The position numbers and the translations under genes were made by a program. 64,000 nt of DNA, taken from Strigamia acuminata (Eukaryota; Arthropoda; Chilopoda; Geophilomorpha; Linotaeniidae). How positions within the stretch are numbered: the first letter of the stretch is position 1; each line of letters starts with the position of its first letter. The notes beneath the pieces were generated by a model that saw nothing but the letters and a program-made list of their open reading frames with translations, was not told where the DNA came from and did no database searches. The stretch lies in NCBI GenBank assembly GCA_949358305.1, contig OX442319.1, positions 1,054,001 through 1,118,000 on the forward strand, in the 5' to 3' direction. Shown one piece after another: positions 1 to 12,603 of this stretch.

Positions 1-179
1 CAAGAACAAACACCAAACAAACACCAAACGAAAAAGCGGAAAAAACTGCCCTAGAAAAGTCAATTAAACAAGACTGCCCACAGCAAATGATTAATGTATA
101 TTTAATTTTGTGCATGTATACATTTTTTTTTAGTCACCCTTCGTAACCCTCCTTGTATTGTCGGGCCGGTTTTATGTGG
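1..179 (+). mobile_element. Right-end fragment of a TA-flanked foldback MITE
   Basis: This segment matches, with scattered differences, the right arm of the complete foldback element at 51496-52540. It includes the run ending in GGGCCGGTTTTATGTGGGC. The last few terminal bases are missing and the sequence passes straight into Copia coding sequence. The left part lies outside the window. Confidence 0.75.
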
Positions 180-640
180 GCTGCAACGAGTCAGCTGCAA
201 CGAGTCATATTTGTAAGCAAAGAGAGCTGTTTAATACTTTTAGAGAAGTTCAAAATGGATCCGTCTATTTAGCGGTGGAAAAGACCTCAACGCCTATCAG
301 TGGAATTGGAGACATAACTCAAACTTTTATTATTAAATATGAGCAAAGAAGACTTAATACTTTTAAAAACGTATTCTATCCTCCGACAATGAGGAGAAAT
401 TTGTTATCAGCACCAAAATGGATGATGCTGATATTAAAACAATAATGGGCGATGGAAGGGCAACCTTTTACATGCCTGATTGGAAGGATAAGCTTTTTTC
501 AGCGGAAAGAAGAGGGGATTTGTATTTTATAACACCGAATCCACCTGCGAATGCTGGTTACTTCAGTTCAACCGCTGTCCCTGTGTACTTCCCCAATTGT
601 TCCGAAAACACTTCGGCATGTTGCTGAATTAATTCTTGCA
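180..640 (+). pseudogene. Ty1/Copia relic: protease to pre-integrase region
   Basis: The translation resembles the Copia polyprotein from the protease active site into the GAG-pre-integrase domain. It reads ESAATSHICKQRELF, where the family has DSGATSH followed by N-R-x-LF. It later reads KNVFYPPTMRRNLLS and, in another frame, GDGRATFY and SAERRGDLYF. The protease Asp and Gly are both replaced (E-S-A for D-S-G), and one frame change is needed between 417 and 430, so the copy is dead. A 14-bp tandem duplication (GCTGCAACGAGTCA) sits exactly over the active site. It is probably the upstream part of the same Copia copy that resumes at 2715. Confidence 0.8.
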
Positions 641-760
641 AATTTTTCTCAACCGATAGTGTATTGATGTTCACACTTTGTGGTGACCCTGATTTTATTC
701 CGCCTAAAATCATCGTCCCCACTGAAATAATTATGTAATTAATTATTTAATGTGGCACAC

Positions 761-836
761 CAGGGCCGTTTTGACCTATGAGGCAAAGAGGCGGCCGCCT
801 CAGGGCGGCACACTGACAGGGGCGGCAATTTTGGCA

Positions 837-881
<45 letters not shown>

Positions 882-923
882 CCCAAAAATATTTTCGGAC
901 GTATTCAAAAAAAAGTTTTTTTT

Positions 924-954
<31 letters not shown>

Positions 955-1011
955 GGGGGGCGGCATTTTTAATGCTCGCCTCACCACAGATATTTCCTAG
1001 GAACGGCCCTG
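761..1011. mobile_element. hAT-type MITE with homopolymer core
   Basis: The termini are inverted, CAGGGCCGTT at 761 and AACGGCCCTG ending at 1011. They are flanked by a perfect 8-bp direct repeat TGGCACAC (753-760 and 1012-1019), the target duplication length of hAT elements. The 251-bp body has no coding capacity. Its centre is a long A run (about 838-876), then a T run and a G-rich run, so apparent reading frames here are artefacts. A degenerate relative of the terminal sequence lies at 13581-13680. Confidence 0.9.
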
Positions 1012-1019
1012 TGGCACAC

Positions 1020-1850
1020 GCCAAAAGTGTGACTTGAGAGCGGAAATCCCTCAGGCACACTTTACCCTCTTTTGGGTTAAAACATTACATCAGAGTGATG
1101 ATGATGATGTAATACATCCTGTATTGCACCAGAATCATCACTCTACGCACATTTCATGCGCAGGACCAGAGAGTGCATAAAAGCCCCAAATTTTGGGGGC
1201 GAACTCACTCTCGACCACATCACCAACAAGAACACAACATCACTGCTATGAAAAGGATTCAAAACCCGTTACTTCAAGTATTGATAGTGTTAGTTTGGTG
1301 AGTTGAGATTCATTCTGCTGTTTCCACTGTATTATCGGTGGAACCAGCCTCATTTGCGCTTTGCGTGTAACCGCCATCGTCGGTTACCCGCACTTACACG
1401 AATCTCGGGTAACGCCCGAGAAAACCGCTCACTACCGGTTATTGTGAGTCTCGTCCGACTTGTTCCGAGACTCATCGTTGCTGGCATAGCACCAACGTTT
1501 GCCCGTGAACCATCGTAGAGACTGTGGACCACCGTGAGCTTTCCTCCGGAGTCCGCAGTTGAAGCCATCGTACGAGCGGCGGAATTTGTATCGGCAAGTT
1601 CGTCTCGCCATTTTTGGTGTACGTGACAAACTCTGTCGCGCGCCAAAATAAAGCCTTTGTTTGCCGAGAGCATTGTCGCTCTCGTTATATTTCCTTTCCT
1701 TTTCATTCCCTGTTTAATTATTAATCAACATTAATATTAATATCATATTTATTGTAATTCCACGAATAAAGTTTGTTTGTATTTTTATTCTATTCAAACG
1801 GCAGTTTTCATTCCATTAAAATTACCCCTAGACACTATTTTTACAGGCAC
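1020..1850 (+). repeat. LTR-like segment (TATA box, poly(A) signals)
   Basis: Ignoring the hAT insertion, a segment starting TGTGGCACACGCC at 751 and ending TTTTTACA near 1846 has LTR-like TG...CA ends. It contains a TATA-like CATAAAAG near 1178 with a C-rich start region downstream, and AATAAA near 1647 and 1765. No matching second LTR is visible in the window and no clear primer binding site follows. The assignment is an inference, and a solo or truncated LTR is possible. Confidence 0.35.
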
Positions 1851-2001
1851 TAGAGTTTAAGTCCTATCAACGGCAGCTCAATTGTATTTTACAGGTCGAA
1901 AACCCGGAGACGCAACAACTTCAAACTGTATCCGTCCTTGTAGAAGTGGTTTGCTTCTCTGCAGCGTCCGAGAGTTCACTCATAATTACTTGCAAACCAA
2001 A

Positions 2002-2660
2002 TTAGTCTACAAAATCTCGTCCTAGTAGGCTTGGTCCGCGGTTTCCCACGATCACGAATTCCAGTTCAGATGTATTGTCCGCCAAAGTACAAGTCAGAGT
2101 GATTGCCCTAACGTAGCAATCGGCTTGCTTGCTCTGAAAAGCGAATAATTTTACAATTGTATTCTTTATATTGCTTGTCGTTATCTGGTTTGTCACCAAT
2201 AACATGTTGCAGACCTTCCCATTCAAGATACTTCTTTCGCTTCCCATATCCAATAGGAATGTAACCGGTAGTCCGTTCAATTTCAAAGGCACCACTAACG
2301 GTGGTGAGCGTCCTGTTCTCTTGTACCAACTGGAAAACTGCAAAATTGTCTTCCTCCTCCTGCTGGATGTCATTCACTGGTACTCTCCGTTGACGCCAAT
2401 CATCTCCTGACTACGGAGTACTATCCGCCAAAGGAGTCCATTTGAGTGTCTCCATCTTGCAACTACCAAATTCTGCATCCTGATTTGTGTCTTGAAACTT
2501 ACTCTTATCTTGTGGCGACCTTGGTCCATCGCGTGGGTCATAGGGGAAATTTCTTACGAAATGTTGTCCTCCACACCGGCAACACAAGATGGGAGTGCCG
2601 TGTTCTTAACTCGTTGATGTATTTTTCAACGCCTTCACCCAATCGATTTTCTGGTTTTGG
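2002..2660 (-). pseudogene. Ty3/Gypsy relic: nucleocapsid and retropepsin
   Basis: Read on the minus strand, this has a damaged zinc knuckle (CCRCGGQHFVRN then F where the last Cys should be). It is followed by a spacer with a stop and a retropepsin: PLVVPLKLNGLPVTFLLDMGSER, later IVGNRGPSLLGRDF, matching the Gypsy protease flap and C-terminal GRD motif. The catalytic triplet is D-M-G instead of D-T/S-G. There are stops between the domains, so it is non-functional. It lies opposite to the surrounding Copia fragments and is probably part of the insertion that split that copy. Confidence 0.8.
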
Positions 2661-2714
2661 CACCTAACCTACGGTGTCTTTAATGCTTCAAAATGTCCAT
2701 CAATTGCTGCCAAT

Positions 2715-5398
2715 AAAAAAGATACTTTCTATCCATCATCGATGACTATTCTAGATTGACTAATATCTATTTATTAGAAAAGAAGAGTGAAGTTTTTGAA
2801 TTTTTCAAGAATTATCCAATCAGGATGAAAAGAGTAATGGGCAACAAAATAAGTAATATCCGAACAAATAATGGCCTTGAGTTCTGCCATCTTGAATTTG
2901 GTCGTCACTTGTTAAATAATGGGGATAAACATGAAAGAACTAATGTTTATACATCGAAACAAAATAGCATATACTCCGGCTCACCGTAAGAAGCACACCC
3001 GTTCCAATTGGCCGAGCCTATTCATTGGTGTAGGGCTACATAAAAGTAGGCCAAAATACCAGAAATACAAACGCTCGAGTTATGGGAAGCCATTTTGTGT
3101 CCAGACTAAACAATCAATCATAACATTCAAAAACCGCTTGACCAATAAACTCAACAAACTGAACAATCATGTATTTTGAAAAAGTAACAGCATAAAACAT
3201 ATCTTCCAGACTTTTTAAAACATTATATTAGTAAATACAAATAAATTTACATCATTTCAAACACCTAAAATAATCAAACTAATTAAAATCACAACAAACC
3301 TACCTTTTCTGGTAAAAGTATACAGGCAACAATTAGGAGTAAACAGGCCCGGCCAATAGGAACTGGTGTGCTTCTTACGGTGAGCCAGAGTATAGCTGAT
3401 GGATGGTGTAAGGGCTCTACTTCAATCATCGCAGATTTTGGGCAGAAGTTGCGTATACATTCAATTATATTCGTAATAGAACTTTGAGAAAGAAGAATAC
3501 CGGTATGAAAACTCCGTTTGAATTGTTCTATGGTGTGAAGCTTTCTGTTCAACATCTGAGTTTTTGGATGTCTTTGTTTACTGAAAACACCCACAAAGAG
3601 GCGAAGCAAGTTGGAACATCAAGCCGTATTGGGTATACTCTTAGGATATGACCAACGTACACGATGTTATCGTATCTGGGTTCATGAAGATGTAAAAGTA
3701 TAAGTTTATGGCCGTATTGTTCGATGAATCACAGATTGGAGTGGAAGGCATTCTGGGTCCTAAGGTCAGAAAAAGGTGCTTACTTTCGACTCTGACAGAG
3801 AAGAATCAGATGATGAAACCCTGAGGCATGTTAAAAATTAGAAAATTTTGAAAACCGAAAAAATCGCGTTGCCACCGGTGGAAGAAGTTCCAGTAATTGT
3901 AAGAACTTTGTCACCAATTGAAGAAAGCCCACCATTGGAAGAAGCTACTAATGTGGAACTTCAATGAGGGTATAGGAAAGCGACCTTAAGGGCAGATGAA
4001 TCTCGTTTTGATATTTACTACGGAATCCGAGATGAAAAGATCCGACTTAGATCAATAAATGATGTGAAGAGTTCTGCATGGAAAACAATTTTACAGTTGA
4101 TGTCTCATTGTTTGATTTTTCTACACCAATAGTGGACTTTGGTATATACGTTTAATTTTTGTACTTTTGGTTTGCATACTGGGTTGGTGTCATTGACAAT
4201 ACGACATCAAGTGTGTATATTTATAAGCTGATTTACACAATAGGGTGCATATTCGTCAAGCAAAAGAATTCGAGGAAAAGGAAAAAGGAGATTTTGTCTG
4301 TTTATTACACAAATCTATTTACGGATTACATCAGCGTGGGCAAGAATGAAATACCGGTACTAAATTGGATCGCTGCCTAAAAATGATTGGATTTATATCA
4401 TTGAAATTTCCTCGGGAAAAATGTCATCTTGATGTATGTAGATGATATTGTGATGTTTGTAAATACTGTTGACAATATCAAACGAACGGCGGGAAAAATT
4501 GCATAGGAATTTAATTAAGTTGAGTTGGGAGAAACAAAGAAGCTATGGCATTGAATTCGAAAGAATAAACGGAGTTATATTATTTATCCATCAGATATCG
4601 TATATAAATAAGATTCTCGAAAGGTTTGGAAAGTTCTGTAAATCTTTTTCTTCTCTCCCAATAGCACATGGAGTTATTTTGACGAAACGGGATTGTCCCA
4701 TAAATGCAAGAGAACTATCAGATATGGAACAAATTCCATATAGAAGTCTACTCGGTTCTCTGTCTTTTCTCTCATTCATTACATACATGTCCCGATCTTC
4801 ACTATGCAATTAATATCTTTAGCCAAATTCAACAAAATCTGGGAATAAAACATTGGAACGTTTTGGTTAAATTATTGGAGTACGTACGAGGAACCAAAAG
4901 TTTTTGTCTTAAATTGTCAAGAGGGAATGAAATGTCTTTATTGGGGTATTTTGATTCGGATTGTGCTAATAATAGAGATAATAGAATATCCTTGGGGGTA
5001 CCCGAGTTACGTTTAATTCAACACCTATTATGTGGTGTACCTTTAAACAACGCTGTGTCGCAGTTTCATCTATGGAGCTGAATACATTGCTTTAAGTGAA
5101 ACAGCTAAAGATTTTCTTTTTCTTAAGAGTGATTTCTGAAATGAGTAGTTTGCTTAATTTTGATTACAGTGGAGTGATATACCGGTAATTGTGATAACAC
5201 TGCTGCAATAGAATTCTCCAGGTCAGCAATTGAGAGGCAAAAAACCAAGCATATTGATGTTAGGTATCAGGGTATCACTTCATAAGGGTGAAATTGTTGT
5301 TCAACATATTGGTACTAAGCTGAATTTGGCTGATGGTTTCACCGAAGCTATCGCTGAAGTTAAGATGGTAATTTTTAATAAGTTTTTGTTTGGGAAAT
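2715..5398 (+). pseudogene. Ty1/Copia relic: integrase, reverse transcriptase, RNase H
   Basis: Copia pol domains appear in order on the plus strand, with many stops and frame changes. The integrase core is at 2715-2969 (IIDDYSRL, then RTNNGLEF, NGDKHERTNVYT). Its C-terminal part is at 3395-3720 (GMKTPFELFYGVKLSVQHLSF). The reverse transcriptase catalytic segment LMYVDDIVM is near 4430, IPYRSLLGSL is near 4730 and the RNase H region follows to about 5390 (HIDVRY, VQHIGTKLNLADGF). The second catalytic Asp of the integrase reads N (RTNNG for RTDNG). A 425-bp MITE interrupts the integrase at 2970-3394. With the 180-640 fragment, this is most likely one Copia copy broken by later insertions. Confidence 0.88.
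2970..3394. mobile_element. TATACTC-family MITE (copy A) inside Copia integrase
   Basis: The ends are inverted repeats beginning TATACTC, then one variable base, then GGCTCACCGTAAGAAGCAC. The mirror copy ends at GAGTATA (3388-3394). It interrupts the Copia integrase reading frame, which resumes at 3395, so the insertion boundary is well defined. The inner part of both arms contains TTGGCCGAGCC or its complement, the core word shared with the elements at 12604, 35483 and 40694. No coding capacity is seen. Confidence 0.8.
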
Positions 5399-5452
5399 AA
5401 TTTTTGCAGTAATAGTACCAGGGAGCCGAAATTGATAGTATTTGGTATTATT

Positions 5453-5775
5453 CTACAGTTTGCGCACGGTATCTTGATTCTAAATTCGTAATGCGCATCC
5501 CATTCTGCGCAGACAAATTTCTAATTGCAGTATATTAAGCCTAATATTAGGCCTATGAATGCTAAAATAAAGTAAATAAACAACAATAAACTCATTATTA
5601 AAATAATTTATAGCGTAGTATCAAAATATTTTTATTTATTTACCTAATTTTTAGCAATATTAGGCCTAATATTAGGCTTAATACGGCTAAATAACAACTG
5701 GAATTAGAAAATCGTCTGCGCAGAATGAGATGCGCAGTACAAATTTAGTGTCAAGATACTAGGTGCAAACTATAG
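5453..5775. mobile_element. Foldback MITE, about 320 bp
   Basis: Long imperfect inverted repeats face each other. The left arm has GTATCTTGATTCTAAATT, GCGCATCCCATTCTGCGCAG and AATATTAGGC. The right arm has the complements in reverse order, ending near AAGATACTAGGTGCAAACT. The two arms are joined by an AT-rich centre. It directly follows the end of the Copia RNase H relic. No reading frame is supported. Confidence 0.75.
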
Positions 5776-7795
5776 TTGTAACTGTTTATGATTTATTCTG
5801 TTCATTATAAGGATTTGTTCTATTCTTATTAGTTATAATGATTTGCTCACACAATAAAGAATGCGTATCCAGTTAAATGTGTATCCAGTGAATGTGTAAT
5901 CTATGTGCAGCTCTGCTAACAATTATCAAAGAATAGGAATCAAACTTGATAAATTCTCATTTTTATCTGTAATTGAAGGCTGAGCAAAAGAATATGGTTT
6001 CATGGATTTTAATTGGAAATTTGTTCTATAGTTAACACAGCGCTTGGGGAAGGGTTTGGAAATGGAAATCGAGAGGTTATCATTTACCTTAAATTTAAAC
6101 CGGCGAGTCTGGCGGATCTTGGTACGGGAAGAGAGATGTATAATAATATGGTGAGCTGGGTATATTGGGTTCCGGTCATAATCAGCAGATTGTGTATTAT
6201 CAAAATGTTAAGATAGGCACAGTGCAAAACAAATGATTAGTTATAAAATTGAAAATGAATTTGTGAAGTGGGGTTTATATAATATACAAAAAAGAAGAAA
6301 AGTTAATCAAAATTTGTCCAAAAGCACCACAGTTTACGGTAATTGGTTTTTTCTTAAAATCATGCGCGCATGTGAACTGTTTGTGTCATTCCTGGGGGTG
6401 TAGTCCAGGAAAAAGAACAGCAACTGCAGAAAAGATAAGTTGCATGTACTCTTGTATTTTACTATTCCATTTTGTAATATTTCTTCTACCTTAAAGCCAT
6501 ACTTTATTCTCATTGGGCGCATGTGACAAAAAAACGATGCACATTCCAGCCATATGACTGTCATGTTACCCTACATAAAAATTGGTATTAGTGCAATATT
6601 TAAATTTGTGTACATAATTAAATTTTTCTTTTATTTGTACTGATAAAAAGGAAAATATGTATCTAATTTGACTACAAAAAAACCAAAATCAACCAGACTG
6701 CCCTTTTAAGCACATTTTTCTTCTTTTTTTTTATGTAAGGTACATTATGTTGTAGGCCTACTGTATTTCAGCATGTTGGAGGGTAGGAAAATGTATTTTT
6801 ACCGTAACACATGTATTGCAGCGCCATTAGTATACAGTGCAGCACGGTTACATCGTAATACACTATACTGTAATCTTACGGTTATACTGTATTACGAGGT
6901 TATGTTGTAATGCCTGCATAGTTGTAAGTACAGAGTAATAATGTTTAATTTTGTAGCCATCGATCATTATTATCATGTTATTTGATCTGAAGAAGACGTC
7001 TCCGTGCTGTCTACAAGAAATAACCATAACTGGCGGATATTGGACGCCAAACTCTAGTTTTGAAAATGTACATATGCACAAGTATTTTATACAGTATTTA
7101 TTAGTTGTTTATTTGTCATTCCGTAATACAACACTACGGTATATTAACCCAGGCTACGCGTCTCTTGGCGAATGGCAAAACGAGTTTCCTTTGTATTTGT
7201 AAGCTTAGAATTTACTTAATGGTCATTCCATGCAATACGCAACCCATAAAAAAAGCGTCAGGCCTACCTGACCAACCAGCCTTATCAGGATAAACGCTTT
7301 CCTGGATCGTAAGTTGGCGAGCACGTCTGCACAGATTGGTAACGGCAACAGAACTAGCAGTCTCTCTCTGTTGCCGTTAGAGTGCTCTTCTCAGATCTCT
7401 GCTTCGTCATTTTCATTCAACCAATTCATTGCTTAGTGATCCCACGTAAACACAGCTGTTGAGCTGGTTACAAGTAATACGACTGAAAACAATCAGAAAA
7501 CAACAATAACTTAAAGCTGAAATAATGCTAAGTCAGTTTAGTGTAGTTTAGTCATAAACCACAGACTGTGCATCTCCGTAGGAATAATGTTGGCAAATGT
7601 TTATACTGTATAAGTGGCATTTTCATAAAAACTATTGACAATTGTAGGCTGTAGGATGGTGGTCAGTTTGAAGATCAATCATTTTGTGGCTTTGTAACCA
7701 AAAACAGAGTCAACTACGAAATTTGTCTCAAACAAAATGAATTTACTTGTAGATAAATTATAATAGCAACTACGATATTTTTTATAATGGTATTG
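5776..7795. other. No gene recognised
   Basis: AT-rich sequence with many stops in all frames. Short open frames here (for example at 6013-6216 and 6975-7202) have no recognisable motif, splice context or composition change. Nothing else was seen. Confidence 0.6.

Positions 7796-7847
<52 letters not shown>
7796..7847. repeat. (TA)n microsatellite
   Basis: About 50 bp of nearly uninterrupted TA dinucleotides with one AAA interruption. The apparent Tyr/Ile-rich reading frame across it is an artefact of the repeat. Confidence 0.95.
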
Positions 7848-7849
<2 letters not shown>

Positions 7850-10412
7850 GAATGATTGGCTCTTTTCTTTAATTATTAAGTCAAAAAGTTTGTTTCCTTT
7901 GTGGTCTCGACAGACCACTTTATCAATAGCCTGATGGAAGCCAGGCACAATCAACGTCATGAGTCACCATAGCAACAGATGAATTCTTCAGTTGCTGTTG
8001 TGCTCAACTGAGTTTTTATCTGATACTGGTCTCTCGCCTCTTTTGCTATTAATGTTCTTGTAAATAAGTTGACAGTGATAGACCAAATAAACAATGATTA
8101 AGCAACAAATAATAATCAATCAGATGAAAACCACTTGCAGAATTATCTTTTTTGACTTCAACGTTTTATCTGTTAACGGTTCGTGCCAAACTTTAAAATA
8201 GTCTGTAGCAAATAATTTACTGCATTTGCTGCAGTCTCCTTTAATAAACTCAAATTTGAAAATAAACTCATAATGTAAACATTTGATGCTTGTTAAATGT
8301 TGTTGAACATTTTTTTTTAATTTATGATCTTTTTAATCACTACTAATGGCCAAAACTTTCCATTAGTGATATTAAAAGTAATAACAAACTGTGAACTCTT
8401 ATTAAAAGATATAAAATTTTCACTACCTAGCAGAAAACACACAAAGCAGTACTGTAAGGATTACAATTAAGTCTCTCGTACGACCCTTAAGACCCCAATG
8501 TAGATGATTGACTGTGAGGGACATTGGTCTACATCTCGTCATGTTATTAGCAAACAGTAAAAGCGCATTGATTTTATTAAAGGCTTTTATTTAACTTGAC
8601 TTGAACATTTGTGTGTGTGTTTCAACTTCCGGTTTGTCTAAATTTGGGTGTTTTTTCCAAAAATTAATTCAGCACAACAAAAAATTAAAATTTGGGCTTC
8701 GTAGCGCCCTAGAACAGGTCATTTCACACATTATCAAAAAAAGAAAAAAAGAAAAGACTAATTTTTCAGCGCTGTGGACTGGAAATACGAAGTATGAAAC
8801 CTCTGATTTACGGCAAACTGTAAGCAAACCGGAGCGCCACCTGGCGGAACCTGTGTTTTTTAATGGATGCCAAAATGTTCGCCCGATACGAATTTTGATG
8901 TTTTCGGCACTAAAAAAGCATTTAAAAATTCTGAAACCACGCTCATTTGATTGGAAATTGCATTCTGCACAAGCCTGTATGTTTCTTTTTTCAATTCGGT
9001 AAAAAAAAGTACGTTTTTAATTTTAATTTGACCATAAAAACAAAAATATGAAAAATAAACGATTTAAAAAATTAAAAATATGTTTCCTGTGCAGAATTTG
9101 CTGCTCTTTCAAATGGTGGTGATAACTTTTTGATCTAAGCTATATTTTTTTTTATTTGCTAAAAACGATTTGTCATTTTGGCAAATTTTTAGTATGGAAT
9201 CAAATTTCGCAAGGATACAGCATAAAAGCCTTTTTCAAAAACGTAGTTTTTTTGGTTTACTTGTTTTCAACAATCAGCTCCACAGATTATCTGCTTTCCT
9301 TATGAAATGATATTTTAATGTTATTCTATAATGTTCGAATTTACACCAAAATTGTGTAGGTGTTATGGAAATGTTTGTTTCCAATTCCTTTTGGTCATGT
9401 TTACGTAGGATTTCTGAATAAAATACTGAAAGGTGAGTCTTTTCATATGAATTCAACTTTAACAATTGTACTGTAGTGAAGCTATTGGAAAATATTGATT
9501 TACAATAATGTCTTTTCACGCATGGAAAGCTAGATTTTTAAGCCGTATCTGATTGTATTGTTTTATTTTCCACATGGCATTAATGTTCAGCATATATGAG
9601 CGAAACCATATGCTTGCAGTATAGCAGTAGTGACTACTGTATTTATAGTATACTGCACTTCATGTCATGTGTAACATCTTTAATCCCAATTTCCTTTTTA
9701 TTTCACACATCTACTTGGACAGTATGCCCACATTTCACCATATTCTATTCTATCAAAGTTATACTGTAGTTAACGATAACAATGAGTCTTAAAAGTTGAT
9801 ACTGTACGACTGTTGCATTGAAATTTATGGACACCGACTTAATACTTTAATTTCAATCTGTTTTTAAATATATATGTGATTAGTGGCCTATTAAATGCAT
9901 GCACTGCAGCAGTCTCATAGCTTTCTGAAATGAATTAAATTGAAATTCCAACTTGGCTTAGCAGCACCAGCACTGCATTATAAAATGACAGCACAGATGG
10001 AATGCTAAGCCAAACCCAAAGTTTGCAATTTGCTGGAAATCAAACGCACCAAACTTGAATCTCTGAAAGCAGCTTCAACTATCCAAATTAAAAAGGCACA
10101 TGGCAGGATTCAATCGGAAACCAAATGTGATTGTACAATAGGTGAAACCATCAAAGATATGGTGTGATCAACGCACAAAGCACGAAGCATTCAACTAGAA
10201 AAACAGATGCCTCACACTCGTGATGGTAAAAAGATATTGTATGTTAGCAAACAAATTGCAAATTCAGTGATTACATTTTTTTGTTTTAAGAGAAGGAGCT
10301 GAGGACAGTAGAGGAGAAGACTTACCCATCTGACCCAGTTAAGAGTTAATCTGGTTGCACTGTCTGCTTTGCCAGGCCCGACAGTGACCTAGTTTGAGAT
10401 GACATCTTTTAT
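7848..10412. other. No gene recognised
   Basis: AT-rich intergenic sequence. The longest open frame (8601-9002, 133 codons) has no recognised domain. Its amino acid composition (Lys/Ile/Phe/Asn rich) looks like translated AT-rich DNA. No repeats with clear boundaries were found. Confidence 0.55.
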
Positions 10413-10731
10413 CAGGGCCGCAGCAACCATACAGTATGTGCAAGTTGTGCACCGCACAAAGGCGTCACACAATGAGACAAAAATATTCTCGGCGTTTTGC
10501 TAGGTGCGGATTAATAAATGTGATTTTGGGACCCAGAAGCAAATTTACGAACATGTGCGGCCTTTCTCGAAAAATAATTTAAAAAAATTTTTTTTTTTAA
10601 TTTTTTTTTTTTAATTTTGGAGTCTCTGAAAATTGAAGTTCCTGAGTACTAATATACTAAAAAAACAAATCGTGAGGGGAGAACATAAAAGTTTTTGCAC
10701 ATAGATGCCTTACATGTCAGCAGGAGCCCTG
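10413..10731. mobile_element. Probable degraded hAT-type MITE
   Basis: The left end begins CAGGGCCGCAGC at 10413 and the right end finishes GGAGCCCTG at 10731. The flanking octamers TCTTTTAT (10405-10412) and TCTTTTTG (10732-10739) agree at six of eight positions, as expected for an old hAT target duplication. The centre is AT-rich with T runs. The terminal repeats match only over the first few bases, so this is less certain than the other hAT copies. Confidence 0.5.
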
Positions 10732-10739
10732 TCTTTTTG

Positions 10740-12600
10740 CTGCTTTTCTTCCTTAATTAGGTTGTAATTGAGAACCATACAATGAAAACCAGAGAATTTT
10801 ATTATTTGCATGAGAATGGTTGGATGCAATTCGGGCACAGGAATGCCCAAACAGTGCCAAACACATGACACTTTCATAAGAAATGAGCACAAGAGCTGTA
10901 TTAATGGTTTACTGGCCTTTATTCAGTGTCTAGGGGTCAGTATCTCATGCCTTTCCATGGATCACTCATGCTACTGGGAATGGCATACCAGCACACTCCC
11001 TAAGTTTCAGCGAATGTTGGTTTTGAATGTTAGTTTCGTGTCATGTTTAAGTGACATTACCGCCAGGTGAAAAACGTCTCACCTGCATATTGTGTTGACC
11101 AATCAGGATTGAGCACATAGGTATTAAAATGTATTGAATTGTATCATGTGCCATATCATTGTATTTCCGACCAATCGTATCTACAACTACAGAGAACAGC
11201 AATGTTTAAACCGTAGCTGTTTCTACATAACTCTGGCTCCAAACGGAATGTTTGGCTTTTTATAGTCCACTTTTGCAGCTTATCAGCTTATGGTACCTTT
11301 ATTATTGGTTGTTGGGCAATGACTGGTTATTGTGGGTGTGTTTATTCACACTTACCCAGTACCTTGGATTCCCTTTTTCTCTTATTAGTTTAGAATTTAT
11401 TAATTCTCTTTATAATGTGCATGCTACCCATCTTCATTGTAAGGCACCATGTTAGTTCTAAATATGTTATTTCTTGTAATGTGCATGATGCCAAATTCCC
11501 TTATGTAAGGCATCATGCAGGTCATAACCGTTAGACTGTTAATTCTGACACTAGAGTGTCTTGCTAACACAAGCACTCTAGCCAAGATGGCAACCTCCTA
11601 CGTTTTGCACACCATCTCATTAAGTTTATTTGTTTTATTAAATGTTTTCTTTCGTATTTATTTATAGTTTAGTCACTGGATACGTTTCTATGAGCATCCA
11701 GCAACTTTTGTGCACTATTCCACACATTTATACATCGTACTTGCACTCGAACATCATCGTGCACATCATTGGCCATTACCTGCAACCATCAACTACACCA
11801 GATGGGGTGGGGTTAAACTAGGCCATGTGGGTGTGGGTGTTGTAGTGACCACATATGGAAATAATCAATTTCCGTAAGTAATGTGATAACAAATATGGGT
11901 CCGATTTTTAGGTTAAAAAAGTTAAGATAGTTGAAAGAACAAACGCTATCAATTCCAACATCCATCCAGTACCGTTATAAACTTCATAATACAGTACATT
12001 ACCACAACAAAATTACTACATTATTATCTTTGGAGAATAAATAACATTTCTTAAAGTAAACTTATTTATAAAAAAATTCCATTAATAATCCTAAAACTTT
12101 TTACGCTCTATTTCATATTTGAAATGCATGTTTAAAAATATATTAAAAACATATTTAAACCCATACAATTTTTTTGCCCTTCCCTACTGACATCTCTCTC
12201 AACTTGAGTAGAAAAAAATAGTTTCAATTCGTCACTTGTATGTCACTCTACTTGAGTGATTGCACCTTCAATTTTAAAAACGGAATGCCTCTTTTCACTT
12301 CACCTGAAGTGGAATTAGATCTGGGCTATTTCTACTTCACATGAAGCAGAGTATGTCTCAGATTATTTTCACTTCAAATGTATGGAGGGTGCTGACAAAG
12401 AGATACGATCTGTATACATATACATATACATATACATACTAGTATATCGTAGGTCAGCATCCTAAATTTATTCAAATGTACAATGTTTTTAAACCATTTA
12501 ACAGTTACTGGATTTTTAACGGAAGAAAAAATTAGATTTAGAATTATTGCTGTAACTGATCGAAAGAATGGTTATTGTGGATTAATTTCAAAAAAGTAGG
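10740..12600. other. No gene recognised; short repeats only
   Basis: No supported coding sequence. Near 11418-11520 a block with GTGCATG and TAAGGCA[CT]CATG words occurs twice in direct orientation. A short (ATACAT)n microsatellite lies at about 12414-12441. The rest is AT-rich and shows no clear structure. Confidence 0.55.
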
Positions 12601-12603
12601 AAA

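Noticed and set aside
739-1037. Open frames with Lys-, Phe- and Pro-rich runs on both strands
   Set aside because: They are translations of the homopolymer core of the hAT MITE at 761-1011.
8601-9002. 133-codon ORF
   Set aside because: AT-driven composition, no domain, no splice or promoter context.
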